Positions 33,136-44,984 of a stretch of DNA of 64,000 nt are shown here, in pieces. The notes below the pieces were generated by a model. It saw nothing but the letters and a program-made list of their open reading frames with translations, was not told the DNA's origin and did no database searches. Source of the stretch: Endomychus coccineus (Eukaryota > Arthropoda > Insecta > Coleoptera > Endomychidae); the NCBI GenBank assembly GCA_958510875.1, contig OY294070.1, positions 117,842,703-117,906,702 on the forward strand. Reading direction: 5' to 3'. Both the position numbers and the translations under genes were made by a program. Within the stretch, counting starts at the first letter, position 1. Each line of letters begins with the position of its first letter.

Positions 33136-34270
33136 ATTAGTTTGTAATGTTCCTGATTGATCTACACTAGAGGGACCTTATCAGTACAATTATGTATATT
33201 AATGCTCAATACTTACATTAGAATAATCTTCGTTTCTGCTTCGGCTCAATTAGAACAACTGGTACCATGGTTAACGTCTCTTGGCACATTAATAATAATT
33301 TTGTTGGGACTATGTTCTCAAATATTTTTTCATATGGGTCCAAAATAACTTTTGTAACTCACTTTCTAATTTTACACTTAATATTAAATCATACTTTTAC
33401 AAAGTGGCAGTTGTATTTTACTTTCAATCAAACAAACATTTTGTTGTCAAGTTATTAGCTATAACATTTCCGAGTTCCAGCTGATAATGTCTAATATGTT
33501 ATTACAGCAAATTTTTTACTTCATTCGTTGCATCACTATGACTCGGAAGAATTGTCCAAATTATTCCAAATTTTCAAATAATTGATTGATATCGGTGGTT
33601 ATCCACATCTAAGCCACTGAGAAGAAGGTAGTATGGAATCACTTGCAGATTGGTTTTGTAAATAATAGCCTTTATTTCGGGGATAAACTACGAAGGAAAT
33701 AAATTATAAGTGAAACAAACAAGTGTTACGAAATAAATCTAAGGAAGGATGAAACTTTCAGACAGTTTGGGACTTTTGCACCGTCGTACAAATTTAAATT
33801 CCATTGGCAAGAATGAGGTGGGATGAAATGCCGCTCCTTTAATAATTAATAGCTTCTTATTGTGTGGCATAATTACACCGGCACTGGGCTTTTAAAGAAA
33901 TGAAAACTTATTAAAAAAGCGCGCACCCCAAATTGCTGATTTCCTTTTACTCTCAAATACGTTTACATTCTCCTTTGATCAGGTATATTTTACGGGATTC
34001 GAACATTAAGTTTAATTTTCGCGGTTTAAGGTGGTCATATACGCCCAATTTATTGAATAACTAGAACCTTTTCCAAGATAGTTTGTGAGCTTAATGCTTC
34101 ACTGTAAGAGTGAAGGCTGGTGACGTAACTGCAAAGAAATACAATGCACTGTCTCTCACAATCTCACAACAGTGGTAGGTGATATCGTCTGCCTGACACT
34201 TCAAATATAATTTAAAAAGAAAAGATCTACTTGAAGATATGTTGATTTGATTATCAATCTCTTCAAACTT

Positions 34271-35066
34271 TCTCATCTTTTGAGTGATATTGGATCGAAA
34301 ATTGTACGTACGCTGTAGTTTAGCTTCGCTTCGAACAATAGTCCAGTTGTCCTGCAATTGAGCTACACTTAAAATGATATTTTTTCTACATCTCCCATGG
34401 TATTATTGATAAGTCTATTTTTTTAAATAAGAAAGAAACAATATATAATATATATAACAATGTCAATCATAATTAAATAAATATATTGTTTTTCAAAATT
34501 CTCCTATAAAAAAAATACAGAAATTATTATTATAATTATTTTTCAATTCGTCAATAATAAAATTCATGTTTATTATTAGTTTATTGATTATTTTTCATTT
34601 TTTCAATTGAATGGTACCTTAAAAAAAAGCCCAGTATCGTAAAAAAAATAAGGTATTATTATTTTGATTATTATTCATTCTCATCTTTTGAGTGATATTG
34701 GACCGAAAATTGTACGTACGCTGTAGTTTAGTTGTCCTGCAATTGAGCTACACTTAAAATGATATTTTTTCCACATCTCCCATGGTATTATTGATAACTC
34801 TATTTTTTTAAATAAGAAAGAAACAATATGTAATATATATAACAATGTCAATCATAATTAAATAAATATATTGTTTTTCAAAATTCTCCTATAAAAAAAA
34901 TACAGAAATTATTATTATAATTATTTTTCAATTCGTCAATAATAAAATTCATTTTTATTATTAGTTTATTGATTATTTTTAATTTTTTCAATTGAATGGT
35001 ACCTTAAAAAAAAGCCCATTATCGTAAAAAAATAAGGTATTATTATTTTGATTATTCTAAAAATTA
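34271..35066. repeat. ~400-bp tandem duplication
   Basis: TCTCATCTTTTGAGTGATAT starts at 34271 and again at 34679. The two copies stay closely alike through CAATTGAGCTACACTTAAAA, ATATATAACAATGTCAATCA, and a poly-A/T rich end ending AATAAGGTATTATTATTTTG. The second copy lacks about 20 bases (TAGCTTCGCTTCGAACAATA of the first). High identity suggests a recent event. A minus frame (34357-34091) overlaps the first copy, with no recognised domain. Confidence 0.9.
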
Positions 35067-37123
35067 TCAATAATAAATCTCAAATTCATTATTACATTGA
35101 TAGCATTTTATTTTTTATCTAAACAATACATTTAAAACGAAAAATGAAAAAATTTAATTTTTTTGTAATCTACCTTACCGACGCTCGGATTTCGAGCGCG
35201 TTTGTATTTTTTTAACTCGCACTATAGTTCTTTACAAGATATGTGGGAGGTCGACGATTTAGGGTTAGAATTTTTTTGATTTTTTTGATGAGGGTCAAAA
35301 TTGGGCTCACTGTGGACCCAAACCTACATTGAAGGATATCTCAAGTTTCACTTATCCAAAAAAGGCCTACAGTGGCTTGAAATACTCGTAGAACGGTCCT
35401 CTATGTGCATTTGTATTTTAATTTCATACGAGTATTTTAACCTAAAAATTATTCATTTTTTCTGGGACCTTGATTTTTTAAAACGGTCCCATTTCTCCAT
35501 TTTTTATTCAAAGTGCTTGGATTTTGTATATAGAGGATATCAAATTCTTCAATTCGCATTTTGGTTTGGGTAAAAAGACCCATTATAACGGAGTTATAAT
35601 GTAAAAACCATTTTTTCTAAGATGGTAGATTTTGGGGCCAAAAAAAGAGATAGACAAGAAACCAAAATTGATTCGAAAGTACACATAAAATACTACCATT
35701 GAGCAGAAAATAAATTTCTTAGAGGAAAATTTGTATTACGAAATTCAATTTTTATGTTACCGAAAAAAAAACACAAAATAACTTAGAAACTTCCACTTGT
35801 CGCCATTCGACGCATTTTCTCTACTATTTCTCTACAATTTGCTCACCACTGTTTAGTTTATAAAATGTGTTGTTTTCCTTTAAATCGCCAAAAACGACGA
35901 AAACTCGAAAAAACATATATAATAATATTTCGGAACGTCATGGGTCTACGATTTTTAACCTCCATATTCGTGATCAGCGACGCAAAAAACAATCATAAAA
36001 TAGAGATGTGGAAAAATTTCCAATCCAAATTGCAGGACGACTGGACTACAACAAATAGGGTGTATTAAAAGTGAGCATAATTCTATTAATTTTAACCACA
36101 AAACCCACCATGAACTTCCAAATATCTTGTCAGCACCTAGTCGATGCACAGACGAATCGCCTTCAAGCAATCCGATGGTATCCATTCAATTCAAAATGCG
36201 GTATTAGGAGAAACACAAAACCTTGTTCCTTGCTTCAGATCATTCCGAACCACAATTCGGCACTTCGAATCCCCTTGTAGCATCGCCAATATATTTACAG
36301 AAGCAGAAATATCAGTAATTTTCAAAAAGTCTCGTTGTATTTTTCTCGAAATGACCATCCAATAAAGAATCTATAAGGCAGACGAGCTGGATCGCAAGGG
36401 ATCCGCCAAGGAATATCCTGGTGAAGGGTCAATATTCGTACCATTTGCAAAGGGCTCTACCTTAGGTCAAGGGACTGATGAAGTTCAAAAACGGCCAAAT
36501 ATTACTCGAAACTATCTAGGAAGAACCTGATACTACACTGAACTGAAAATATAAAACAAATGCACACTGATGGTTCTAGCGATAATCCATTGTGTACGGC
36601 TTACGGCAAGCGAAGAAGAGGTCGAGATGGCAGAGCACGTGCTGAGCATCGTCAAGCCATCGATAACATTAGAGGGTCTATGTAGGGGAACTCTGGCCAA
36701 GCATGACCAGCATTAGGGAGATCACTTCGAGTGCTGTGATCTTGTTTCTAGGGATACACCTCCTGCTATTAATAAAATCGTCGATATCCTCACATTCTTT
36801 TGAAGTGCCCGTTTTGGTTGATAGATTCGCTCTTGGATTGCTAAAAAATAGGGGAATTTGTAGTCTTCGCCGACAACTCTGTCTAAGATTCCAAAACAAT
36901 TATTTTCCCATTACGTTTGTTTTTTTGTGTTGTTAGAGTTGACTGCTGATTTCATCGAGATATGTCCATGTTTACTTTTAAGTAACAATAGTACATAATC
37001 ATCAATTTTATTTCCTTTTGTTCTCAAATTCGTTTTTTCTCTGTCTCTTTATCACATTGTATCACTTCTGTGCTATGCTCAAACGTTCCTTGGGTCGACT
37101 GCAGCTTCTCGCCTGTGTAGGTA

Positions 37124-38443
37124 CGAGGGCAAGGTGATAAGTCCCTGAAAATAAAACAAAAGGAGCTACAATCGAAAATCCCATGTGACATTTGTGTTGT
37201 ACCATCTCTAACTAGAACGCATTAAAATTTTCAGACTGTCATTCAGTTCGGTTTTGACATTCTTCGAAAGCAAGCAACCTTGAACATTTTTGTAAACATG
37301 GAAAAAAGTGAATTTCGCGTCTTGATGAAACATTATTTCTTACATGGAAAAGACATTACGCAGACTAAAACATCGCTTGTTGAACATTATGGGGACTCTT
37401 CACCATCGATTGACATGATTCACAAGTGGCTTACTGATTTTCGTTGTATGACCACAAAGGGCGCCGAAAGGTCTGGTCGTCCAATTGTGGTTACCACGGC
37501 ATGAATAGTCGATAAAATCCATTGTATGATATTGGACGATCGACGAGTTAAAGTGCACGAGATTGCTGAGGGTACGGAACATTTTACATAAATTTTTGAA
37601 TATGAGAAAGCTATATGCCAGATGGATGCCGCATATGCTCTCTGTTGACAACATGCGCGACCATGTGATAACTTCAAAGGAGTGTTTGGCGATAAGAAGG
37701 ACTTTTTGCGCCGTTTCGAAACTGGACGAAACATGAATCCATCACAACACACCAGAGACGAAAGAACAGTAGAAACTGAACTTGTCCTGGTGAATCGAAC
37801 TGAAAAAGGTCCAAGTGGGTTTATCTGCCAACAAATTCATGGCGAGTTTTTTTTTGGAATGCACACGGTATCGTCCATATCAATTATCTTGAAAAGGGCA
37901 AATCAATCACCGCCGCATTTGGCAGAGAAAAAATCTCTTCCACCAAGACAACGCACCAGCACGCAGGTTCGCAGTCGCAATGGCAAAATTGCATGAATTG
38001 CGCTACGAATTGGTTCGTCATCCACCATATTCTCTAGATGGGGTATATTATACAGAGCTGTTGGATCGATTCGACGCCGATTTGAAGCGTGAGCGACCGC
38101 ATTTGACAAAGAAAAAGTGATCTTCCACAGGACAATGCACGGGCGCATATGTTCGCAGTCACAATGGCAAAATTGCATGAATTGCGCTACTAATAAGTTC
38201 GTCATCCACCATATTCTTAAAATTTGGCCCTCTGCGATTTGTATCTATTTTTAAACTTGAAGAAATGACTCCAACGATGAGGTCATCGCTGAAACCAACG
38301 CCTATTTTGAAGGATTGCCGAAATCGAAATTTGAAGGGATCGTAAAATTAGAAAAACGTTGAATCGGGCTACAAGGAGATTATGTTGAGAAAGAAAATAA
38401 GTTTTGATCAAATAAATCATTCCTTTTATTTACCTTGCCCCCG
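37124..38443 (+). mobile_element. mariner transposon, near full length, rearranged (copy 2)
   Basis: Starts CGAGGGCAAGGTGATAAGTC and ends TTTACCTTGCCCCCG, with TA flanking both ends (37122-37123 and 38444-38445). The transposase start is readable at 37298 (MEKSEFRVLMKHYFLHGKDI, DMIHKWLTDFRC). It has many frameshifts. A segment holding the third catalytic zone (GCAATGGCAAAATTGCATGA...) appears twice, at 37975-38040 and 38155-38220, so the copy carries an internal duplication. Confidence 0.9.
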
Positions 38444-38459
38444 TATCATGAGTGGTATG

Positions 38460-39600
38460 AGGTCGGATTCAACAAGAGCTTTTGAAACTCTTGCTGTATA
38501 CTTATCCATCAAGGTTGATGCCACGAGAACGGCGTCAGGATAAGTGGCCTAGGCCACAGGACTGAATCGCATCATATAGCATGATTCCAGCTATCTGTCT
38601 CATTTCTCTCCAATTCCTCGTCCCTGATAGATGAGATTGGAACAATAAGTACTCGCCCTGATGCCACCAGATGGGCTAGACGGGTTCAAAATAGCTTCGG
38701 ATTCGTAGGCAGGAGTCTACCTAGAAAGGTCAAGGATCACAATGCCCTACAATGATGATGGTTATCCCTCCTGTCGCAAATCCTGAGAAGTTCTTCAATT
38801 TATGGACATCTTGGTTACAGTTCTTCAATTTTATTTTATTATTATTTTTTTTTTGCGTAGAGGAGCTGAAATTTTGCATAGACGCCGGTTGCCCATGCCC
38901 CCGGGTGTGCCGGATTCCTACTAAAACCCCACCTCCGTGAGGTTGGCTCTCCATCCTAAGGGGAGCCCCACAGCACTGCGGTCATTATAGTCCTATTGTG
39001 CCCTCACATGTTTCTACCTCCTCATCAGTCCGGTGTATTCTATGAATTTCAGTAGCCTGATATAGAGGATACTTCTGATTTCCTCGGGTGTAGTCTTATC
39101 GTCTCCGAGGTATGTCCGACGACCAACCGCTTATGCCGTGCACTGACACAGCACATGCATAGGTGTCTCACCGTTCACGCCGCAACCCCTGCAAGTGGGC
39201 TGATCTACCAGTCCCATCGTGCAGAGGTGTTTGTTGCATGGGGCGTGACCGGTCAGGAATGCAACAAGATTCCGTATTTCTTGTCTGCTGAACGTCAGCA
39301 GAATTTTTCACTCGTTGCTGCTGCAGATCTTCCATCAGTCGCTTGGAGTGCGACATACGGGACAGTTCTCTCCAGTGGGCACGGTGCTCTATCTCGAGCG
39401 ATTTTTGGATTACAGATTTCGCTGTGGCATGAGAAATGCCACAATCTGGCCCAATCAATGGTTTTTCCGCCTCCGCTTTAGCGAGTGCGACGGCAGTTTC
39501 TGTCCCTTCTCGTTTGGTTTCTTCAGACTCACACACTCCTGATAAGTTCTTTAATTTATGGACATCCTGGTAACAGTTCTTCAATTTTATTGAAGGTATA
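38460..39600 (-). mobile_element. LINE fragment with RNase H C-terminus and flanking short repeats
   Basis: The minus strand reads IGPDCGISHATAKSVIQKSL, EIEHRAHWRELSRMSHSKRL, then after a frameshift FLTGHAPCNKHLCTMGLVDQ and CRGCGVNGETPMHVLCQC. This is the RNase H/zinc-knuckle tail of a Jockey-type LINE, distinct in sequence from 31330-32310. A ~55-base phrase (AAATTGAAGAACTGT..CCA.GATGTCCATAAATT, minus strand) occurs at both 39592-39536 and 38838-38784, in the same orientation. Confidence 0.8.
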
Positions 39601-41777
39601 ATACAGAATTATTTTCATGAAACAAGTTCTATTTAAATCCATACAAATCGTGTTAATTCCGTAATAATAAATGTTTTCCGTGTAATTGCATTGATTGCGT
39701 AATATCAAATAATACTTGTATGGAGTGTGGAAATCTAAAAGCTCGATTTTTTCTATTCGGGATTAAGGAATTGCAGCGCATTACAACTCCTATTATAACC
39801 GTAACCATAGTGAAGGGTTATTTCGTCAGCCCGCTATTTTTGTATCGTTAATGAGCCGCTGAATAATTTAGTGACATCTCGTCTCGGGCAAACTCATTAC
39901 ATCAAGGACAGGTATCATCCAATACTCTATCCGTAATTAAAGAAGCTACTCGGGTAATTCTAAGTCGTGATTACCTACAATGTGAAGCTGGGCTAATAGC
40001 ACCTCGCTCTGAACAAATGGATACGTAAATAGGGTTGCACTTGAGTTCCCATCCGCGTGTTGCTTATTTTCTGTTTGCTCGCTAAATGGAATTTCATCGT
40101 TTTCTTCTTTTGAATAAAAATAAAGTTTTATCATCATTTTTCATCTTTTGTCGTATCTTTTATGTACTTGGTTTGCCTCACTTTTATTAGCATAATGATT
40201 TTCGGACAAGTTATTTGCATAGAAAATCCATTCGTCTATTTGGAATTTGCAAAAACGTCAATTACACACAATTATGAAAATCTGGAGTCGCTGCAATTAT
40301 CAGACCATACTTATAGAAAGTGAATTTAGTCTGTCCTGCGCCATTGTATTTCTCAAGAAAGTATGGTACAAATTAATTTTAATAATAAAACTCACTAAAA
40401 CAGTCCGTCAGGTTTCGATCTATGAATAATTGCAAAATTACTAAGCAATTTGCTACTAGATGAAAATCTTCCATACCGTTAATTCACTTTACAATTTAAC
40501 TTTGCCAAAAAGCTGATTTTGTAAATGTTTTGTTTGTGTTTTCTTCAATATATTCTACCGAATATGCTTCCATTGCTATCAGTTTATTCTCGCCAACGTG
40601 TGAGCGCTGAACGTCTGAACTGAGTCAGTGCATTGGAGCAATGCACGCGAATCTCATAATGTACGTACAGGTATCTTCTGTTTCCGAGTGGTCTCTTTCT
40701 AACGCATGATTAACTGGATCACTCCTGTGTGCTATTCGAAAATTGAACTAGCTACAGTTGTACCGGCATTAATATTTAGTTACCTATGTATTTTGGGTTA
40801 TGCAGGTTGCAGATTATTGTTATTATTATTACCACGAAGTAAGGGCATAGAGAGAATCTCTGTGAGCCCAAGAAAACAAAAACAAAGTATAAAACGATTT
40901 TACATAGCAACAATAATTCGGTAATACAGATTACAAAAAAAGTAACTCAAGTATTGATATTAGTTTCTATTATTAGGTTCTTATCGGTATAGTTAACCTA
41001 ATTTCCAAGGGAGTGCACTGCACAAATGCACCTACAGTAAAATCGCCACTACTCTTAGGAAGTACCTTATATCCTACAGCGAAATTCGCATTAGTAATTT
41101 TTCGTGATATTTGCAACAGTTTTTAAAGATACAGTTCATTTATTCGTCAGCTTTTTCATATTTTAATTGGATTTAGATTCACTTTTTTACAATTAAAAAA
41201 AATTACATTTTCAACATGTTAAAGAAATCATTAATTAGCTTTTGTAGATGTTTTTTAGAACAATCGCCCATAACTTCCTTACTGATTTGGGAATTTCAGG
41301 CGATATTAGAGAATAGACATTTTTAAATTACCGTTGGTCTGACTTGATTCGTTTCATTGAAAACTCGTAAAGATGCCCGTTTTTTTACAAGATTTTCGAC
41401 CAATTGAGAATCTGCCGAAAATTTAGAACTGAAGGACCAAAACGTAGAAGTTTATTACTCGATTTTGGTGGACACCACTTATGACCAAAGCTGTGCGTTT
41501 CAATGACTGCTATATTTAAAAAAAAAAACAAATGGTCTTCAAATGCTTGCTGACGATAGTAAACTTCATATTGAGGATCTAAATAAATCAAAGCCATAAC
41601 ATAACATGTGTAGTTTTGAGGATTAGTTTTCATTCTAATTGAAATTATTTTCTTAAAATTGTAATTAAATGAACGTCACTGTTATTTATGAATAAAAGTC
41701 AGTTTCTCTAACCGTTTCATAATAATATTCTGTACTATTATTCTTCCAATTTGATTAGAATTGAATCTTCTTTGCAG

Positions 41778-42054
41778 GCTAGGTTGAAGAAGACTCATTG
41801 TGAAGCGGTACTAACGGAACTGGTGAAAGGTATGGAACCCGGCGTTAGAGCTGTAGTGAATTCTAAGTCACTCCTGTTGGATATACTACCCCTTTTAACG
41901 AGGATAATATCACCTTTACTTCGACCGGTTAGCTTGCATCTTTTCAACAAAGAGGAGAAACAGATATTGGAGAAAGTAGTCAACGTAATGATCGACTATA
42001 ATCTCAATTATATTCAGGAGAAAAATCTCGAAGGAGTGTACGAATTCAAGTTAG
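41778..42054 (+). CDS. Ctf18: Ctf18 exon 5
   Basis: Phase 0 in (after CTTTGCAG), phase 1 out (before GTGAGT). It encodes LTELVKGMEPGVRAVVNSKS, LLLDILPLLTRIISPLLRPV, EKQILEKVVNVMIDYNLNYI and EGVYEFKL. In CTF18 this follows the AAA+ core as the helical collar that assembles with the small RFC subunits. Confidence 0.9.
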
Positions 42055-42252
42055 GTGAGTAAAATGAATTAGATCGATTAATTATTAGGGTTTATTGAGA
42101 AGAATTCTAAATACCTTCTTACGTCAACTAACGGAGAAATGAGAAATTAAATTAATAATTGGGCTATTTCAGTTGAGAAAAATGAGTATTTTTGAGTTTC
42201 TCCAATATTTCAAACACTCGATATCAGTATATCATCAATATTCTCTTTGTAG

Positions 42253-42497
42253 ATCCTGATATCAACTCGAATATATTCTTCTCAAACTGCAAATCTTTGA
42301 AAAGACGGGGATTATCATATTTCAATAAACAGTTGATAGCTAGAGAAATAGAAGTGGCGAAAATGAAGAAATTCGAAGGTGTAAAGGATACCAGCAACAT
42401 CGGTGGCAAACAGAAACTCGCTTCACCGTCCACTGATCCTCAGTTGCCGAATCATTTGCAGAGGTTGAAAGCCAAATCTCTGAAGAAGATTGAAGTG
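42253..42497 (+). CDS. Ctf18: Ctf18 exon 6
   Basis: Enters in phase 1 after TTTGTAG and leaves in phase 0 before GTAAGT. It encodes DPDINSNIFFSNCKSLKRRG, then LSYFNKQLIAREIEVAKMKK, a near-invariant CTF18 signature, and a basic end NHLQRLKAKSLKKIEV. The family normally has a further segment with a DFFGR motif and the C-terminal tail that binds Dcc1 and Ctf8. I did not find it in the remaining 21 kb, so the last exon is either beyond the window, in the assembly gap, or missed. Confidence 0.88.
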
Positions 42498-43248
42498 GTA
42501 AGTTTATTTAAAATATAATACCTTCGAAGGATTATTGACATCGCTTTCATAAATTTTAATTTACAAGAAAATTTAATCGCTGACAATTGTTTCGTCACAC
42601 AAGTGACATTTTCAAAGCTGGTTATCAACTACTTTGAAAATGTTACGCCGAAACAATATTGTAGTCAGCAAATGAACTTTGCTCTTTGCCTAAATTTAAA
42701 TTTGGGTTTTATTTTACTTCACTAAATATTTAAACAAAATGTACATCATGTGAACGCCGAATCCATAGAGATAATAAACGCCCATATAGAAACGCTAGAA
42801 TGCGCAGCAGAAATAGGAAATACTTTCATATTTTTTATAATGTCGAAGTTGCTTTTGAAGTTTGTGACGCTGCTCGGACAATAATATGTCAGACCCAAGA
42901 AGTCTAAAGACAGGGGATCGAATTCCATCTAGCGCTGATCAGTCAGAATATGGACGCAAACAGGTAATCAAGAGGTACGAGAAATGTAAGAGAATTAGAA
43001 ACAAGTGGATAATGAATATACCCATTTGTCTCTTGTTGGCTTTTGCCAGATAACATTACTAAGGTGTTTCTAGTCCAGATTCCCCATAACTTTTGTAAAG
43101 TTCGAGAAATCTATGTCAATGTATTGCATTGTTTGATTTCTTAGTGGAACATCTATTCATAGATGGCGTTAGATATTTTGGTCCTTTTACCATGTTGTTG
43201 GCCGATTATCTTCAACAGAGATCGTTCAGTAACGTTGCAAATTGACTC
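42498..43248. other. no gene recognised after Ctf18 exon 6
   Basis: Presumably the next Ctf18 intron. AT-rich, with no element boundary until the hammerhead motif at 43249. Confidence 0.4.
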
Positions 43249-43295
43249 GTTCCACTGATGAGCTCTATGAGAAGAGCGAAACAGCTGTCTAGAAC
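43249..43295 (+). ncRNA. hammerhead ribozyme-like motif, family D (complete)
   Basis: Order: GUUCCA (43249-43254), CUGAUGA (43255-43261), stem II GCUCU/AGAGC with an AUGAGA loop, GAAA (43278-43281), stem III palindrome ACAGCUGU (43281-43288), H17 = C (43289), UAGAAC (43290-43295). Stem I pairs GUUC with GAAC plus the closing A-U, with one C-A mismatch. All core nucleotides are present. The self-complementary stem III could pair within or between monomers. No coding part of a host element is visible nearby. Confidence 0.75.
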
Positions 43296-43352
43296 TATAA
43301 GTTACGTTACTAATCGATCTGTGTAACGAAGTTCTAAAATCTTGAATAATTA

Positions 43353-43964
43353 TACCGGGATATCAAAAATTATCTTGGTCAAGGGTGGTTGTGGAATCTA
43401 AAACGTGTGTCTTACTTTACGTTTGAAATAATTATGTCACTGTCACACTGACATCATCAATAACCTACAAATTTCATACCTATTTATTTCAGTTGTAAAA
43501 CAATAATGAACTACAAATTATGAAATAACGGTTTTAGTAACAAGAAAAACCAAATTACAGTAATTGTTGGAAATGTCCCCCGTTTTGTTCGATGCACATT
43601 AACTAGTGCACCCGTTCGAAAATAGGCTTCAATCATGAAAATTTTTTGCTGTGTGGTAAGAGGCATGATTCAAAAACTGGATCAGAAAATTTCAGCACAA
43701 TGACTTAACAGATTCTGACACAACAAAACATATTCAAAAATTTAAAGTAAGGCACACGTTTTACATTCCACAACCACCCTTGACCAAGATAATTTTTAAT
43801 TTGTAGTTCATTATTGTTTTACAACTGAAATAAATAGGTATGAAATTTGTAGGTAATTGATGATGTCAGTGTGACAGTGACATAATTATTTCAAACGTAA
43901 AGTAAGACACACGTTTTAGATTCCACAATCACCCTTGACCAAGATAATTTTTGATATCCCGGTA
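43353..43964 (-). mobile_element. Tc1/mariner-like non-autonomous element with ~170-bp inverted ends
   Basis: TACCGGGATATCAAAAATTA at the left and its reverse complement at the right, each flanked by TA (43351-43352 and 43965-43966). The arms (43353-43520 and 43794-43964) match closely throughout. The core contains, on the minus strand, a start at 43666 reading MPLTTQQKIFMIEAYFRTG, an HTH-like N-terminus of a transposase. Nothing after it continues, so most of the transposase is gone. Next to the right arm, 43745-43793 repeats the arm's terminal portion (AATTATCTTGGTCAAGGGTG). Confidence 0.88.
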
Positions 43965-44529
43965 TAATGTGATTAGTAGTAAATTGTAGATTTCGTTTAT
44001 ATTAGTTTTTCGAATTGATAATTCGGAATAATTATATTGTTGTATAGGAAGATAGATAGTACCGGGCATTGAGATCCGTGTAGTTTAAGTGTCAGATTTG
44101 CATACGGTTCCATTCATTAGTCGCGTAAATTTTGATTTCATTCAGAAACGTGCATATTTCGTGTCAACAAAAGATATCGGAACATATGTAACCATAAAAA
44201 CGGCACAAAATCGAGGAACTGTTGGACCATCATGAGCGCGATATGAGCAAAAAAGGGCTCGGCTGGAGCTGGTGTAGGTGACTTGACCAGCACCTCGATT
44301 GGTATAAAACAACGCCTCGCAAGCGTTGAGGATTATCATTAGAATTCTTACGAACATAGTGAGCAAGCAACTAAAGTGTGAGTTAACCATTTAGACAGCC
44401 GAGATCAAAAAGTAAGTGCTCCACCAGTTACCTTTGAAGTATTAGTGCATGAAAAGCCGGTCTTAATAACATTCGCATGACTATTTGTTGACAGATTTAC
44501 TTGAAATTCATCGTTGGGTTGGTGAAATC

Positions 44530-44825
44530 GACAAAATTGGCCAATTTCGTCGATTTTACTACCCCTACGATGGATTGCAAGTAGACGCGACTACGGATTC
44601 GTGTTCAGCGACCCAAAAAACCTCCTTGGAGCATTCGAAATGCCAAAAATACGTAAATTGCAAAATAACATATTAGGGGTGCAAAATTGGCCAATTTTGT
44701 CGATTTTACCACCCCTACGAAGGATTCCAAGTAAATCTGGCTTCGAATTCGTGTTCAGCGACCCAAAAGACCTCCTAGGTGCACTCGAAATGCCAAAATA
44801 CCTTTTTTTGTAGAGATTTCGGGCC
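44530..44825. repeat. two-copy tandem repeat, ~150-bp unit
   Basis: AAAATTGGCCAATTTTGTCG-type units start at 44533 and 44683. Each continues with GATTTTAC.ACCCCTACGA and CGTGTTCAGCGACCCAAAA. The GCGACCCAAAA..CCTCCT.GG phrase is the reverse complement of part of the 8985-9852 array unit, so the two arrays are distantly related. A GC-rich tail (GGGTGGGGTTGGGGTTCCC) at 44840 parallels 8880-8945 in reverse. Confidence 0.8.
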
Positions 44826-44984
44826 ATTTTCGCCCCCAGTGGGTGGGGTTGGGGTTCCCAAGAGGTTTTAAGGTGTATGAATGATCCTGAGAACCTGCCG
44901 AAGCTAATGCTAAAAAAATGTTTGATTAGAACTTACATTTTTTTTTAAATTATTTTCTGGTTCATAGCCTGGACTACTTTGAAC

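Larger units (their letters stand above)
30434..41777 (+). other. Ctf18 intron 4, 11.3 kb, transposon-filled
   Basis: From GTAAGT to TTTGCAG. It holds a dispersed repeat (30840-31255), LINE RNase H remnants (31330-32310 and 38460-39600), a decayed hammerhead (33102-33135), a tandem duplication (34271-35066) and mariner copy 2 (37124-38443). The parts 32330-33060, 33140-34080, 35080-37120 and 39610-41770 are AT-rich, with only short frames that I do not recognise. No exon-like block of CTF18 was found inside it. Confidence 0.8.

Noticed and set aside
34091..34357. 88-codon minus frame as a nested gene exon with acceptor CAATTGCAG
   Set aside because: It has a plausible acceptor, but no partner exon and no recognised domain, and the second tandem copy has lost part of it; not supported as a gene.
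36475..36500. CTGATGA motif as hammerhead core
   Set aside because: No GAAA box at suitable distance and no flanking stems.
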